From Stromatinia cepivora (lineage: Eukaryota > Ascomycota > Leotiomycetes > Helotiales > Sclerotiniaceae), in the NCBI GenBank assembly GCA_014898415.1, contig RCTD01000018.1, positions 315,001-379,000 on the forward strand: a stretch of 64,000 bases of DNA, in the 5' to 3' direction. A program made the translations under genes and the position numbers. The notes beneath the pieces are model-generated. The model worked only from the letters and a program-made list of their open reading frames with translations, searched no databases and was not told the DNA's origin. Position 1 is the stretch's first letter; each line of letters begins with the position of its first letter. This document shows positions 11,705 to 22,142 of this stretch, in pieces.

Positions 11705-13751
11705 ATGTTCTGGCAAGCAACAATTACGCTGTTGCTCCTCCTACCGCTCACATGGGGTGTAAGGAACTTATACAAACTACACCAGAACTACATCTCAGCC
11801 AAAAAGATCGGGGTGCCCGTTATAATCCTTCCACTTAGTCGTCAAAATCCAATATGGATGTTACTTGCAGACATGATTGTGCCTTTCTTTCAAAAAATCA
11901 GTACCACTCGCTCTTGGCCACTCATTAGATTTGGTCGAAGGGCATGGAAATTCAACGATAAAGCTGAAATTCATTTGGAGATTGGAGATATTTTCACTTG
12001 GTTACTCCAGATAAGAACATTGTGTACATTTGTGATGCAGATATGTTGAGTGAGGTGTTGTCGAGACGAAATGAATTCAAGAGGCCGAGGGAGGTTCTTG
12101 GTGAGCTTTTTACTCCGCGGGAACACTGCAATAAAGCTCTTGCTGGCTTTCAATAGAGATGCTCAATGTGTTCGGACCTAATATCTCTACTGTTAGTATA
12201 TACCAGTCAGATCCAAGCCAACTACTAAAATGCCTACAATGAATATAGGCAGCAGATGAAGATTGGCCTCGACACAAAAAGGCAATAGGACCGCCATTCA
12301 GCAACGAACAAACCAACAAACTGGTATGGCAAGAAGCGCTTCGACAAACCCAAGAAATGATACATTACTGGACGAGTCATGGAGAATCTGTCACTCGAAC
12401 TACAGCCGAAGATGCCAAAACATTTTCTCTGAATATCCTCACAAGTGCTGGATTTGGTAAGTCGTATCCTTTTGAGACTTCATCAGAACTAGATAATGGT
12501 CCAAACCATTCAATGAGTTACAAAGAATCATTGAGCTTAATTGTTGGAAATGCAATTCCAATCCTAATAGTTGGACCTGCATTCCTCCTAAAATGGAAAC
12601 ACTATCTCCCTAAATCATGGCAAGATGTCGCTCAAGCTACCGTCGAATTCAAGGCATACATGACAGAGATGGTACAAGAAGAAAGAGAGCTCGTCGCCGC
12701 AGGCAAACAGTCAAGACCTAATTTGATGACTTCCCTCATCCGTGCCTCGCAATCTAATTCCGACTCTAAAAAAGATGATTCCAATCTCGAATGCAAGCAA
12801 TACGTTTTATCAGAACAAGAGATCTTCGGAAATATGTTCGTTTTTAACTTTGCTGGACATGATACAATCTCTCATACGCTCTGCTATGCATCAATCTACT
12901 TGCTGCGCATCCAGATGTGCAAGAATGGCTTTCCGAGGAGATCAATGTGGTGTTCTCGGGTTCGGATTCTACTGCATGGAGTTATGAAGAATCGTTCCCT
13001 AAACTAAATCGATGTATGGCTGTTATGGTAAGTAAGCTTTCTATAGACATTATGTTTATAAACTGACAGTATGACCACAGTTGGAAACACTCCGTCTCTA
13101 CCACCCCTTAGTGACATTCACAAAGTCGACAGGAAGCCTTCCGCGCACCCTTACGTATCGCTCTAATCAGCTAAATCTACCACCAGATACAATGGTCTTG
13201 CCAAACTTGCTTGGTATACAATGCCATCCCCGATACTGGGGTCCAGATCGACTCCTCTGGCGCCCTTCACGATGGATCGAGAAATCCTCAAATCACCTAA
13301 GTGGTGAAATTACAGGACTATGTGTACCACCAAGAGGCTCATTCATGCCAGTATGTTTTAATTCATTCACTATGTACTTTTTTCTAAATAACTATTTCTG
13401 TGCCCTAAGTCTGAGAATCTAATTCTATCTCCCTTATGCATCTGATCCGACCGCGTTTTCCTCATTTACCCCCAAATACCTTCATTGATAGATAATCGCT
13501 AACCCAAGATCTTGCAGTGGTCCGATGGGCCTCGAGGATTTCCGGGTAAGAAATTTGGCCAGGTGGAATTTGTAGCTGCCATGGCGGGACTATTCTGGAA
13601 TCACAGAGTGGAGATTGTGCAGGAGGCAGGCGAGACGCAAGAAGCGGCCGGGAAAAGAGTGCAGGGATTAGTAGATGATAGTGCGATGGTACTTTTGTTG
13701 CAGATGATGAAGCCTGAAAAAGCTGGTTTGAGATGGGTAAGGAAGGGATGA
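11705..13751 (+). pseudogene. Cytochrome P450, two frameshifts and heme-ligand Cys lost
   Basis: Five exons can be traced: 11705-12100, 12157-12191, 12249-13027, 13081-13350 and 13518-13751, about 571 residues if the frame is followed across two breaks. An N-terminal membrane anchor (ITLLLLLPLTWG), an I-helix AGHDT near 12855, the ExxR motif ETLR at 13084, and a heme-loop region at 13518 are all visible. Three defects stand out. A one-base deletion lies near 11985-12000, before the segment LVTPDKNIVYICD. A second lies near 12889, before NLLAAHPDVQEWL. The heme-binding loop reads PWSDGPRGFPGKKF, with TTT (Phe) at 13539-13541 where the Cys ligand belongs. The first two could be assembly errors; the third predicts no heme-thiolate enzyme even if they are. 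P450 family cannot be assigned by eye. Confidence 0.8.
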
Positions 13752-13901
13752 ATGTGTTGATGCATGAATCCTCTATTTTGGGAATTGGGAATGGATCAAT
13801 GATAAAAAATCTCTACATAACCCAAAACTCCGTCTAACCTAAAAGTACAAAAACCTGGTATCGCAACAAATTTTAACTTGCATCTTCAATCCACCTCCCA
13901 C

Positions 13902-14696
13902 TTACTCCCTATGCCTCTTCCCCGTCCCTTTTTCCTCCTCCCTCCACCCCGGCTTCGCAAAAACCGCTCCAACCAACGACAGCACACTAGTCGTTCTCAA
14001 AACCATCGTATACATCAACGTCATGCCCACCACCACAATTTCTTCTCTAAACCTCTCATTGCTCATTGCTTCCTCCCCCAAAAACTCAATACATCCTACA
14101 TTTTTCAGCGACAGAGTATTGGCGGAGAATTTTGCGACGGGCATTTGTGATGTGTCGAGACAGATGAAATCCCAGGTTTTCCAACCGCTGCTGCTGGTCC
14201 ATGTCATTTGTACTGGTTCTTTTTTATCTGGATTTGAGTTGGAAGTATCGGTTTCGATATTGGGGGCTGAGGTGTTGCTAGTGGAAGAGGTGGAGGTATC
14301 GATGTTGGAGATCGAGGATTGGCTAGAGGAAGAATTAAACGTATAAGATAAATGCGCATATTCCGTCTTCCACCTCTTCATAGCTTTAATCTTAATCCTT
14401 CGTCCGCGTACCTCACAATCGGCATCGATGGATACGGGATGAATAGTACCAGTACCGAATACAGAATCATCGCTTGCGGATCTGAACACGAGATTCGGTT
14501 TGAAGGATTTGTAGGAGACGGTGTAGAGGGGTTGGGAGGAGCTGGTGTCTGGGGTTGAGATGAGGGATTTGAATTTTTTCCAGGAGAAGTTTACGGAGAG
14601 GCTTTGGTGGGGGGATAGGGATGAGGTTGGGGGGTTGGTCGATTGGAGAGGTGTTGAGGGTTGGGCAGTCGTCGGTGTTGTTGTTGTTGTGGCCAT
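13902..14696 (-). CDS. Fungal tubby/LURP-like conserved protein
   Basis: Single exon, 264 residues, ATG at 14696. It begins with a Thr/Pro/Ser-rich disordered stretch of about 40 residues. A beta-rich domain follows (LYTVSYKSFKPNLVFRSA ... MTWTSSSGWKTWDFICLD ... AKFSANTLSLKNVGCIEF). A Ser/Thr-rich low-complexity insert splits it at about residues 120-155. Near the end is a hydrophobic helix (EEIVVVGMTLMYTMVLR). The layout recalls fungal proteins with a tubby C-terminal/LURP-one-like fold, but I assign this from overall pattern only. No catalytic residues are evident. It is convergent with the P450 locus, 150 bp apart. Confidence 0.6.
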   Translation of the reverse strand: MATTTTTPTTAQPSTPLQSTNPPTSSLSPHQSLSVNFSWKKFKSLISTPDTSSSQPLYTVSYKSFKPNLVFRSASDDSVFGTGTIHPVSIDADCEVRGRRIKIKAMKRWKTEYAHLSYTFNSSSSQSSISNIDTSTSSTSNTSAPNIETDTSNSNPDKKEPVQMTWTSSSGWKTWDFICLDTSQMPVAKFSANTLSLKNVGCIEFLGEEAMSNERFREEIVVVGMTLMYTMVLRTTSVLSLVGAVFAKPGWREEEKGTGKRHRE

Positions 14697-15297
14697 TGTA
14701 CGGAGAAGTTAAGAATTTTGTGTTGTAATCTTAGATGTTGTTTGAGAAGATTGATGATTTCTTTTGGTTAATTTACCTTGAAAATATTTATTGTAGATGT
14801 TGCATTATATATATCAGATTTCTCACATCATCCGCGTGACGTAGAACAATAGAAAGGGCTGATAAAGCTGTGTTCATATGCATCCCACCCTTCTAATAAA
14901 GATTTTCAGTACCGTTAATCTTATAATATCGCGCTTTCTCTCTCCACATCCGATCCGATCATTTCCTAAATCATAATAAATCCAACTAAGCTTACTTTGA
15001 CGTCGCAAATGATTCAGCTTGACGAGACATCTAAATGATCTACATTTTCGATTATGTCATATCACTTCCCAATTAGTCGCTATGTGCCGCTCGTACCCTT
15101 GGCGACTTTAGGCCCCCACATAAAGTGGCCCGCTAAGCCCCCTCGCTTCCAATCTCACATCCAAATCTCCGCATCAATTTCAACGACCACCCGATTCATT
15201 CATCCCATCCAACGCTTATCGCGAAATTTCCAACTATCGTTCCACACGTTTCCAGTTTTCCCAAATAAGTCATATGTAGCGCTCCCAACCTTACGCA

Positions 15298-16815
15298 ATG
15301 CCCGGCGTACCATCAGGTCGAGGATGCGAAGCATGTCGCAAACAGAAGAAAAAGGTTTATCTACTCTAAATCTCGCTTCGTGGACTAATAATGGATAATT
15401 CTAATGGTAAATAGTGTGATCAAATCCAACCATCGTGCTCGAGATGTATTCGGCTCTCAATTCCATGTATAGGTAGCGGAATGAAGCGCTATAAATTCGT
15501 ATCCGATAATTCTACCTCGGCCTCCAAGCCCGTGAGGAGTAGATCCACTACGACGAATCAGAAACCCCGTTCAAATCACCGCAGTATCACTGATAAACAA
15601 ATTGCCCGGATTCCAAGTAACAAAATTACTGCAGTAACAGGAGCATTTATATCCGTGCTAGAAGTAAAAGATACCCGTTATGACATGGGGGTATATGGGA
15701 ATTTTCTCACAGAGATCCCTCGGCGTCTTGGGACCAGCGCGGCGCTTGATGCTTCGGTTAATGCTATTGCGACATCTTATGTATCGATATACTCGGGAGA
15801 AAAATCAGTAGAGACACTTGAGAGTTATGGAAAAGGATTGAAGGCTTTGAGGGTTGCGTTAAATGATCCGAAAGAGGCTAGCTCGGCAAATACTATGTGT
15901 GCGTTTTATTTAATGATGATTTGCCAGGTAAGTGAAAATTTGTAATGTGGGGAGTGATAAACTGATATTGGCTAGTCGTGGATGGCTCAGAGTGATGGAA
16001 ATACTAATCATGGGGAAATGTTGATATATTTGTTGAATGCAGGTGCGGCGCAAGGTTGGAAAGGTAATTTTGAAAGCGAACTACTAGTGACCTTGTGCGT
16101 TCCCCTGGTATGAATACCCAGATTCGAACAAAAATCTGTGAATAGATTGGCTCACGACCTATTACAGATCACGGAAAGCATTAGAAATCCCAAGCTCCAA
16201 TGGACCGCTAGACTAGGAAAACTAACAGAAGCTCGAGATAACGCCATCCGAATTCAAAGTCTAAAACTACAGGTTTTAGCTAAAGTCCCGGAGTACCTGA
16301 GAAATCCAGAACAACACCTGCCTGCAATAAAATCTACTTATCATCAAATGAAAATCGACCTTTCAACTATGCGGCATTCCCTAGAAAATCTCGGTCGAGC
16401 CCCTCATACCAAAACACTACATTCTCGCTTCCAAGCCGCGTATGGTCTTATACTTGCATTCACCAACATCCTGAATACTTTACTTCGTGCCTTTCCACAT
16501 GATCATGCTTCTTTGCTTCCGGAATCTATAGCATACTTTGACGAAACTATTTCCCTCGCGGAAGATGCTCTTCAATACAGACCATTAGGGTCGTCTGCCA
16601 TGCCATTAGTTCTTACGAGTGCTTGGGTGGCTACGAAGGATATTTCCCAAAGAAGTAAAGTCGAGAAGCTGTTGGAGGAATACCGGTCCGATTTCGCCAT
16701 TATGAATTGGATGGAAATTGCTATTTGGCTGGAAGCAAGACTGGGTAAAGCTATCACTTCAGAATTCTGGTGTTATCACGACAAAGCTATTAAATTGGAT
16801 TTGACGAAGATATAA
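15298..16815 (+). CDS. Zn(II)2Cys6 transcription factor
   Basis: Four exons: 15298-15354, 15415-15927, 15976-16107 and 16168-16815, about 449 residues. The N-terminal binuclear zinc cluster is split by the first intron and reads GCEACRKQKKK then CDQIQPSCSRCIRLSIPC, with the six cysteines in the usual CX2CX6C-CX2CX6C spacing. The rest is helical and matches the middle region of fungus-specific Zn2Cys6 regulators (ALDASVNAIATSYVSIYSG, MMICQSWMAQ, LLVTLCVPL-ITESIRNPKLQW). The third intron (60 bp, GTATGA to TTACAG) removes an apparent TGA at 16111, so the gene is intact. Such proteins are sequence-specific nuclear regulators, often of a neighbouring pathway. Here the nearest candidates are the P450 and dioxygenase, but no target sites were identified. 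Confidence 0.8.
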
Positions 16816-16830
16816 ACTTCGGGGTCGAAA

Positions 16831-19117
16831 CTAGATTCTGATTAATGTTTTGTCATTGGCAAGACTTGGGCGAGAATATGGGGTTGAATGCGGATCAAGT
16901 CTGTATCTTGTGCCAACTTTGGAAGATATTTCGATTCTCAAACATAAATGGATGGCCGATAGAAGTAACCTACTTTTCTCGTTTGTAGTAAGACTGTCAA
17001 CTTTCCAGTCCTTTAAATGATCGAAAATGATATCAAGAACATTTTTCGTAGTCTCCATGGTAGGATCCACCAGGTTTCCAAACAACACAACGATATCTTT
17101 TCGCGGGTCTTTCATTTCCACGAATTTCATAAAGCGTTGTTGGAAACAATTTTTAATATGCTCAATGTTATCGTAATCACCCACAAATTCCGGAAAAAGC
17201 ATTTTGAACGATTTCATGAACGCAGGCGTCCACATATTCCTGATGAAATCATCAATCTTGGTGAAAAGCAAGACGTACTTCGACCCCAACCAAGGTGGAG
17301 CTCTGACAATGAATTCAAATAAACCTAAGTCCTCGAAAATCTGGATGGACGTGTCACGCTCAGATGGGTAATGGAATGTCGACATGGAGACCGTAAAAAT
17401 GACTATTGATGGACCGTTTCTGCCTTTACGATGTATCCATTTTTTACGCTCGCTTCTTCTTCCTCCCACATCATGTATCTCGACACGTTTGTTGTTTTGC
17501 GTGACTGTGGTAGTGTCAAATCCAGTAGATCTTGTGAATGTTCGAAGGACGTCATCTTTGCTTGGTATGTAATCTGAGCCGAAAATGCATCTTTTAGAGC
17601 GGAGAAAACTGCGCAAAATCAGCTCTGCGATTCAAAATTTTTGCTATAAACAACTAACTATCGTGTGGAATCTTTCAGTGCAAGATCACTCGACCATCCC
17701 TCGAAAGCCAAGCGAAATTCCTCATCATCCCATGAAGAATCAACCAATGAGCAAATCGTGGTCGGTGAGTGTTCATGCGACCAGTTTTTAGCATCATATA
17801 GTCCATAGTTGTCGGCCCATATAGAGCGAACATGAAGTTCTTTCATCTCTTCTAGCACAGCCTGAATGCAATACAAGACACTTGATTGAATGACTTCCTT
17901 GCAGCCCATTATTTCCTCGGTTGTAATGCCATGGGTAACCAAATCAATTGATCTTTTGAGTGTAGTTTTTCCACTGTTGCTGCACCCAAATAACATTACT
18001 TGAGAGGCTTTTGGGTCGTCAGTATGGTCTTGGCTGGACTGTTGGGGCGATCCCGCATTGTCAAATGACTTTTGTTTCACCCATGGCCTCCTTATATTCC
18101 TTAAACGTTCAATATTGAACGGCTTTGGGGTGACCTTCGTTGCAATCTCTGTTGTCTCTATCGAGATTGATTTTTGAACATGTATATCAGTCGAGTACGG
18201 TGTCTCCGGAATCGAAGGCAGGGGATCAATTTTTGGCACGGTTTGTGAATCTCGTATTGACGAGTTTGTTACCGCCTGTACCGGGATTTGTCTTAATATG
18301 CCCTGACTAGCTATATTCCCATTCAGTAAGAGCAAAGATGCTTCATCGGCTTCATCACTTGTAGTGGCAGCAACTGGCTTCCTTTTTATTGGAACTCTGA
18401 GTGACTTGAGAGCATTTCGATAAACATCTGTGGTGACGATTTCATGATCAAAATCAAACTCATCATCGAAACGACTCATTGACTGAGAAGTAAAGCTGCT
18501 GCGTCCATGACTGACTAAAGAAGACCGATCATCTTCTACTTTTTGTATTATATGTCTACTTTCAGTGCGGCGTAGAAAATGATTCCGATCAAAGGAGCTC
18601 CGGCTGTTAGGTTGTTAGTGCAATTTCAATGCTTTCACTGGAATGATTTTCTTGACATTAGTAACATCGCATGGACATACCATTGTATTGCCGATAGTAG
18701 TAAATTAAGAGCATTGATCTGACTGTTCAGGTGATTGTTAAATTCTCCCATTTCGCTTTCGTCCCAAAGAAATTTGATTTTCCCTTCAAAATTCAAGCCT
18801 TCCATGCAATTTCGACTCAACTGGGTGACACGATCATCTAAGATTAACATAATAATGTGACAGCTTTCTAGCGAGATATTCAAATCATCGATGAGTTGTT
18901 CGTGCTCAGCGAGCCCCCGGAGACTAGTCGCGATCCAATCCGACACTTCATTCAAAGCTGCTTTGATAGTTGTCAGCTGTCCAATCAAAAGACTGACCAT
19001 CAGGCTGGCGGTTTTATATTTCGACCGGAGTGTGATGAGACTTTTGAGAAGATTCGCGATGACTTTTCCGGTATTTAAGGCAGAGCCGGCTAGACCGATA
19101 ATTGATACTGGATCCAT
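16831..19117 (-). CDS. STAND-type N-terminal domain fused to degenerate G-alpha domain
   Basis: Three exons: 19117-18681, 18603-17659 and 17608-16831, about 719 residues. Both introns (77 and 50 bp) restore frame and motif continuity. Residues 1-145 (start MDPVSIIGLAGSAL) are the helical N-terminal domain found at the front of fungal STAND/NLR-like proteins. A linker of the type seen there follows (RHIIQKVEDDRSSL, FDFDHEIVTTDVYRNAL). From about residue 350 comes a G-alpha-like domain: P-loop GCSNSGKTT (about 352-360), DSTRYFL, switch region DVLRTFTRSTGF, DVGGRRSERKKW (about 507-518) and TKID (about 577-580). Key residues differ from signalling G-alpha: the switch-I Arg is Phe, the DVGGQ Gln is Arg, NKxD is TKID, and TCAT is absent. 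There is no N-terminal myristoylation site. Nucleotide binding is plausible; normal GTP hydrolysis is not. Confidence 0.75.
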
Positions 19118-20017
19118 TGTGTCGTGAGTAATGTTTTCAGGATCATAAGTGAAAGAAAAATGGTAGAAAATGTCAGACTATGTGGATTTTAATGGCTAAG
19201 CGCCGGCCACTTAGCCTCATGCACATCTGAACACAGCACCGTATCATCAGCGCCCGACATCATTGTGCTGCAAGCCAAGAAGCTTTCATCAATGACTTTG
19301 TGGCCAATCTCGAATTGACCACATCATGTAATTGACCTGCATGAAGCTGAGGGTTAACACTAGCTTTTGTCGATAATTTGTGAGTTGAGGAAGTTGGAAA
19401 AAAAGGACTTAAAATTCCTTCCTCTTCCACATTCACATCAGTGGCGTCTGAAAGATTAGCTCCAAAACTAGTCCTGTACATTATAACACGTGACCGTCTC
19501 CGTTTCCCTATTCTGATGCCTTCCAGTACGTACATACTGGCAGTGTTGAAAGATCGAAAGTACCCTCCATTGTAAATATCCTTTCTCCACTTAATCCCAT
19601 GTTCATTTGCAGCGGCGGTGGCAGCAAAAGGCTAGAAACCATCTGGATAGATTGAATCAATAAATTTTATAATCTTCTCATCGAGCTGGACTTATAAACA
19701 TATAATATCTTGTAAACGCCGCTGTGCACAACCCGTGGTATTCCCAAATCCACTAAACGCCATTAGAAACTGTACCGAATCCCCTGCTCCTTTATGTTGC
19801 CGAGGAAGAATCATACACCCTTAAAATCTTACTTTGTGCTTAACTGAGTAGCACATATATACGATGAAGACTAGATAAAATTGGAGCGTCTCCACATGTT
19901 GAACTCACAAGGTCCATTCAAATGCCAATGCCACCTCCCCTTTTCCCCGAATGGATTGATGCATGGAAACGATGAAAAAAGTCCTTTGCAGCAGCTGAAA
20001 GTTTGGAGTCAAGATAT
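19118..20017. other. Intergenic region, 0.9 kb
   Basis: Lies between the 5' end of the STAND/G-alpha gene and the 3' end of SPT8. An open frame at 19260-19535 (minus) has no recognisable product. Nothing else seen. Confidence 0.4.
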
Positions 20018-22142
20018 TCAAGAGGGAATGTTAATCTCGTATCCAATCATAACTTCAGTGGTACTACCTTCCCAACCTCGATTCCCGGCAGCTGATATCA
20101 TATATTTGCAAGTTGGATCGATGTGAAGTGCTGCTATGACACCAGCTCGCGGGGGACCAGGAACGATAAGGAAAGGTACGGATGAGTGTGATTTGGTCTG
20201 TGGTTGCTTGAGATCATATAAACGTAAGATATCGTGCGATGCACTGTCGATAATTAGTATTGCAAATGGAACAGCGGACAATGCTCAACATACCAAACCA
20301 AATGTCTGCCGTTAGGCATGGCTCTCATAGCACTGACTGCACCACTTCCGTTTGGAAATTTGAATGTTCTTTCTGGTTGTTTGAGACCTTTATGCAAACT
20401 GAACTCTTCCACTGTGCCATTCCTTCGACCAGCGTATATATAATTTCCGTCAGGTGACCAGCAAGCAGCCATACACCATGGAGGAACCCCTGTCCTAGTC
20501 AAGATTCGAGCAATTGGGTTCGGCTGACGTCTATCCCAGACACGAATACTCCCATCGATAGAGGCAGCAAGAAACGCCGAGTCAGATGTCGCATCGGCAT
20601 CTTGAGTTTCGGGCTCTATTTTTGCTTCAATGATTTCATCAGAGTGAGGTAAGCCATTAGGCAAGTCTGACTGTGGTTGTTCAGATGGGATTTGAAGGGA
20701 AGAAGTAGGTTCTTCCTCAATTGGCGGAGGTGGTGCATCCATCATTGACATATCGCCTTGAGAATCTGGACGTGCATCTATGTTTATATCTAGGGCTTTT
20801 GAAAATTCGTCTTCATCGTCACCAAAATTCCCTCCGGATGGAGCTCCCAGTGCATCTGTGTCCCCAAATAATGAATCCCCACCCCCGAAAAGAGAATCTG
20901 CAGGCGACCCAGGAGCATCCTCATTACCTTCTGCGTCACCATTCAATCCATTCGTCCCATTAATCCCACCAGAAGATCCATTCAACAATGCCTTTTCCCC
21001 ATCATTGTTAGAGAAAGTTCCGTTTTGAGGAGTAGGTTCCCCAGATTCTTCGGGAACAGGTAACGTGGAAGCCGGCCTTACTTCAATTGCGGAGATTTGA
21101 CCTCCACTACCATCGAAAGCGCGTTTGACTAATCCGGTATTTAAGTCCCAATCCAAAACCTTTTTATCCCAACTTCCTGATAACACTGATCTCTCGTCGC
21201 GAGCGAGATTGAGTACCGAGACCGCAGATGTGTGTTTTGAGAGAACAGCAATTCTCTTCCCTTCATCATGTCGTACCGACTGTAAATTTATGCTTCCCGA
21301 TTCAAGTCCAGATAACATCCAAAGAGCCTCAGATTGTACTGCCAATGAATAGACCGGAGACAATGAGGGCTCTTCTCCTCCAGGGCCTCTAATTGATTCT
21401 TCGTTATCCCAATAGCTCATAAGTACGCCAGCTTTAACCACACTATCGACGAAAGGATGCCGTTGAGCAACAGTCAGTAATGTTTTGCCATTCACCGTGT
21501 CAACACCATTATACTTCCTTATAAAACAGTCCGAGCCTCCACTAAACCAGTATCTCATATCAGGTGTTGCCGTAATCGCATTGATCGATGTACTCTGCGG
21601 GGCAGCTATTGTAGGTACAATGTCGTAAGTAGAGGCAATTAGTGCTTCGGGCCTAACTTCATATCTGAATCTCGGGGATAACAAAGGAGCCGAGGTGTGT
21701 TGCGGCGAGGCGGAAGTTCTTATTAAAGTCGGATGTGGATGTGAGGTAGGACCCACACCATTCATTCGCCCTAGCATTGTAATGTCGTTCGAGTTTGAGC
21801 TTTCGTTTGAGGTGTGTAGGCTTGATCTCCGGATTTGCGTAGGAGAATCGTCTTCACCATCGCCGTCATCTTGGTCGTCCTCCCCATTATCGTCATCATT
21901 GTCATCATCGTCCACATCTTCATCTCCATCTCCATCTCCATCCGCATCCCCGTCCCCGTCCCCATCCCCATCCCCATCACCATCTACTTCAGGATCTAGG
22001 TCATCTGCGTCTTCCATCATATCATCTTGTTCATTGTCGGAGCTCGCGTTCGACCCTGGCAAAGGCGCAAGTCAGTACTCAATAGGATATAGTAGACGCC
22101 GCGATTACCTCGATCGTCGTCATCCAGCGCGAAATCCACCAT
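20018..22142 (-). CDS. SPT8: SAGA complex subunit Spt8 (WD40)
   Basis: Three exons: 22142-22109, 22055-20294 and 20243-20018, about 673 residues. The N-terminus is short (MVDFALDDDD). It leads into a very acidic stretch with DG/DGD repeats near residues 25-70, then a Ser/Thr-rich segment, then WD40 repeats (ALIASTYDIVPTIAAPQ, WFSGGSDCFIRKYNG, VLSGSWDKKVLDWDL, AASIDGSIRVWDRRQ, CWSPDGNYIYAGRRNGTVEEF, CASHDILRLYDLKQ). A long acidic/Gly/Asn insert sits between blades. Acidic N-terminus, these blade sequences and overall length are typical of Spt8, which connects SAGA to TATA-binding protein in the nucleus. The last intron splits the blade ending CASHDILRLYD. Symbol assigned from family memory. 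Confidence 0.85.

Noticed and set aside
16111..16113. TGA inside the Zn2Cys6 gene
   Set aside because: It lies in a 60 bp intron (16108-16167); skipping it restores VTLCVPL-ITESIRNPK, as in relatives.
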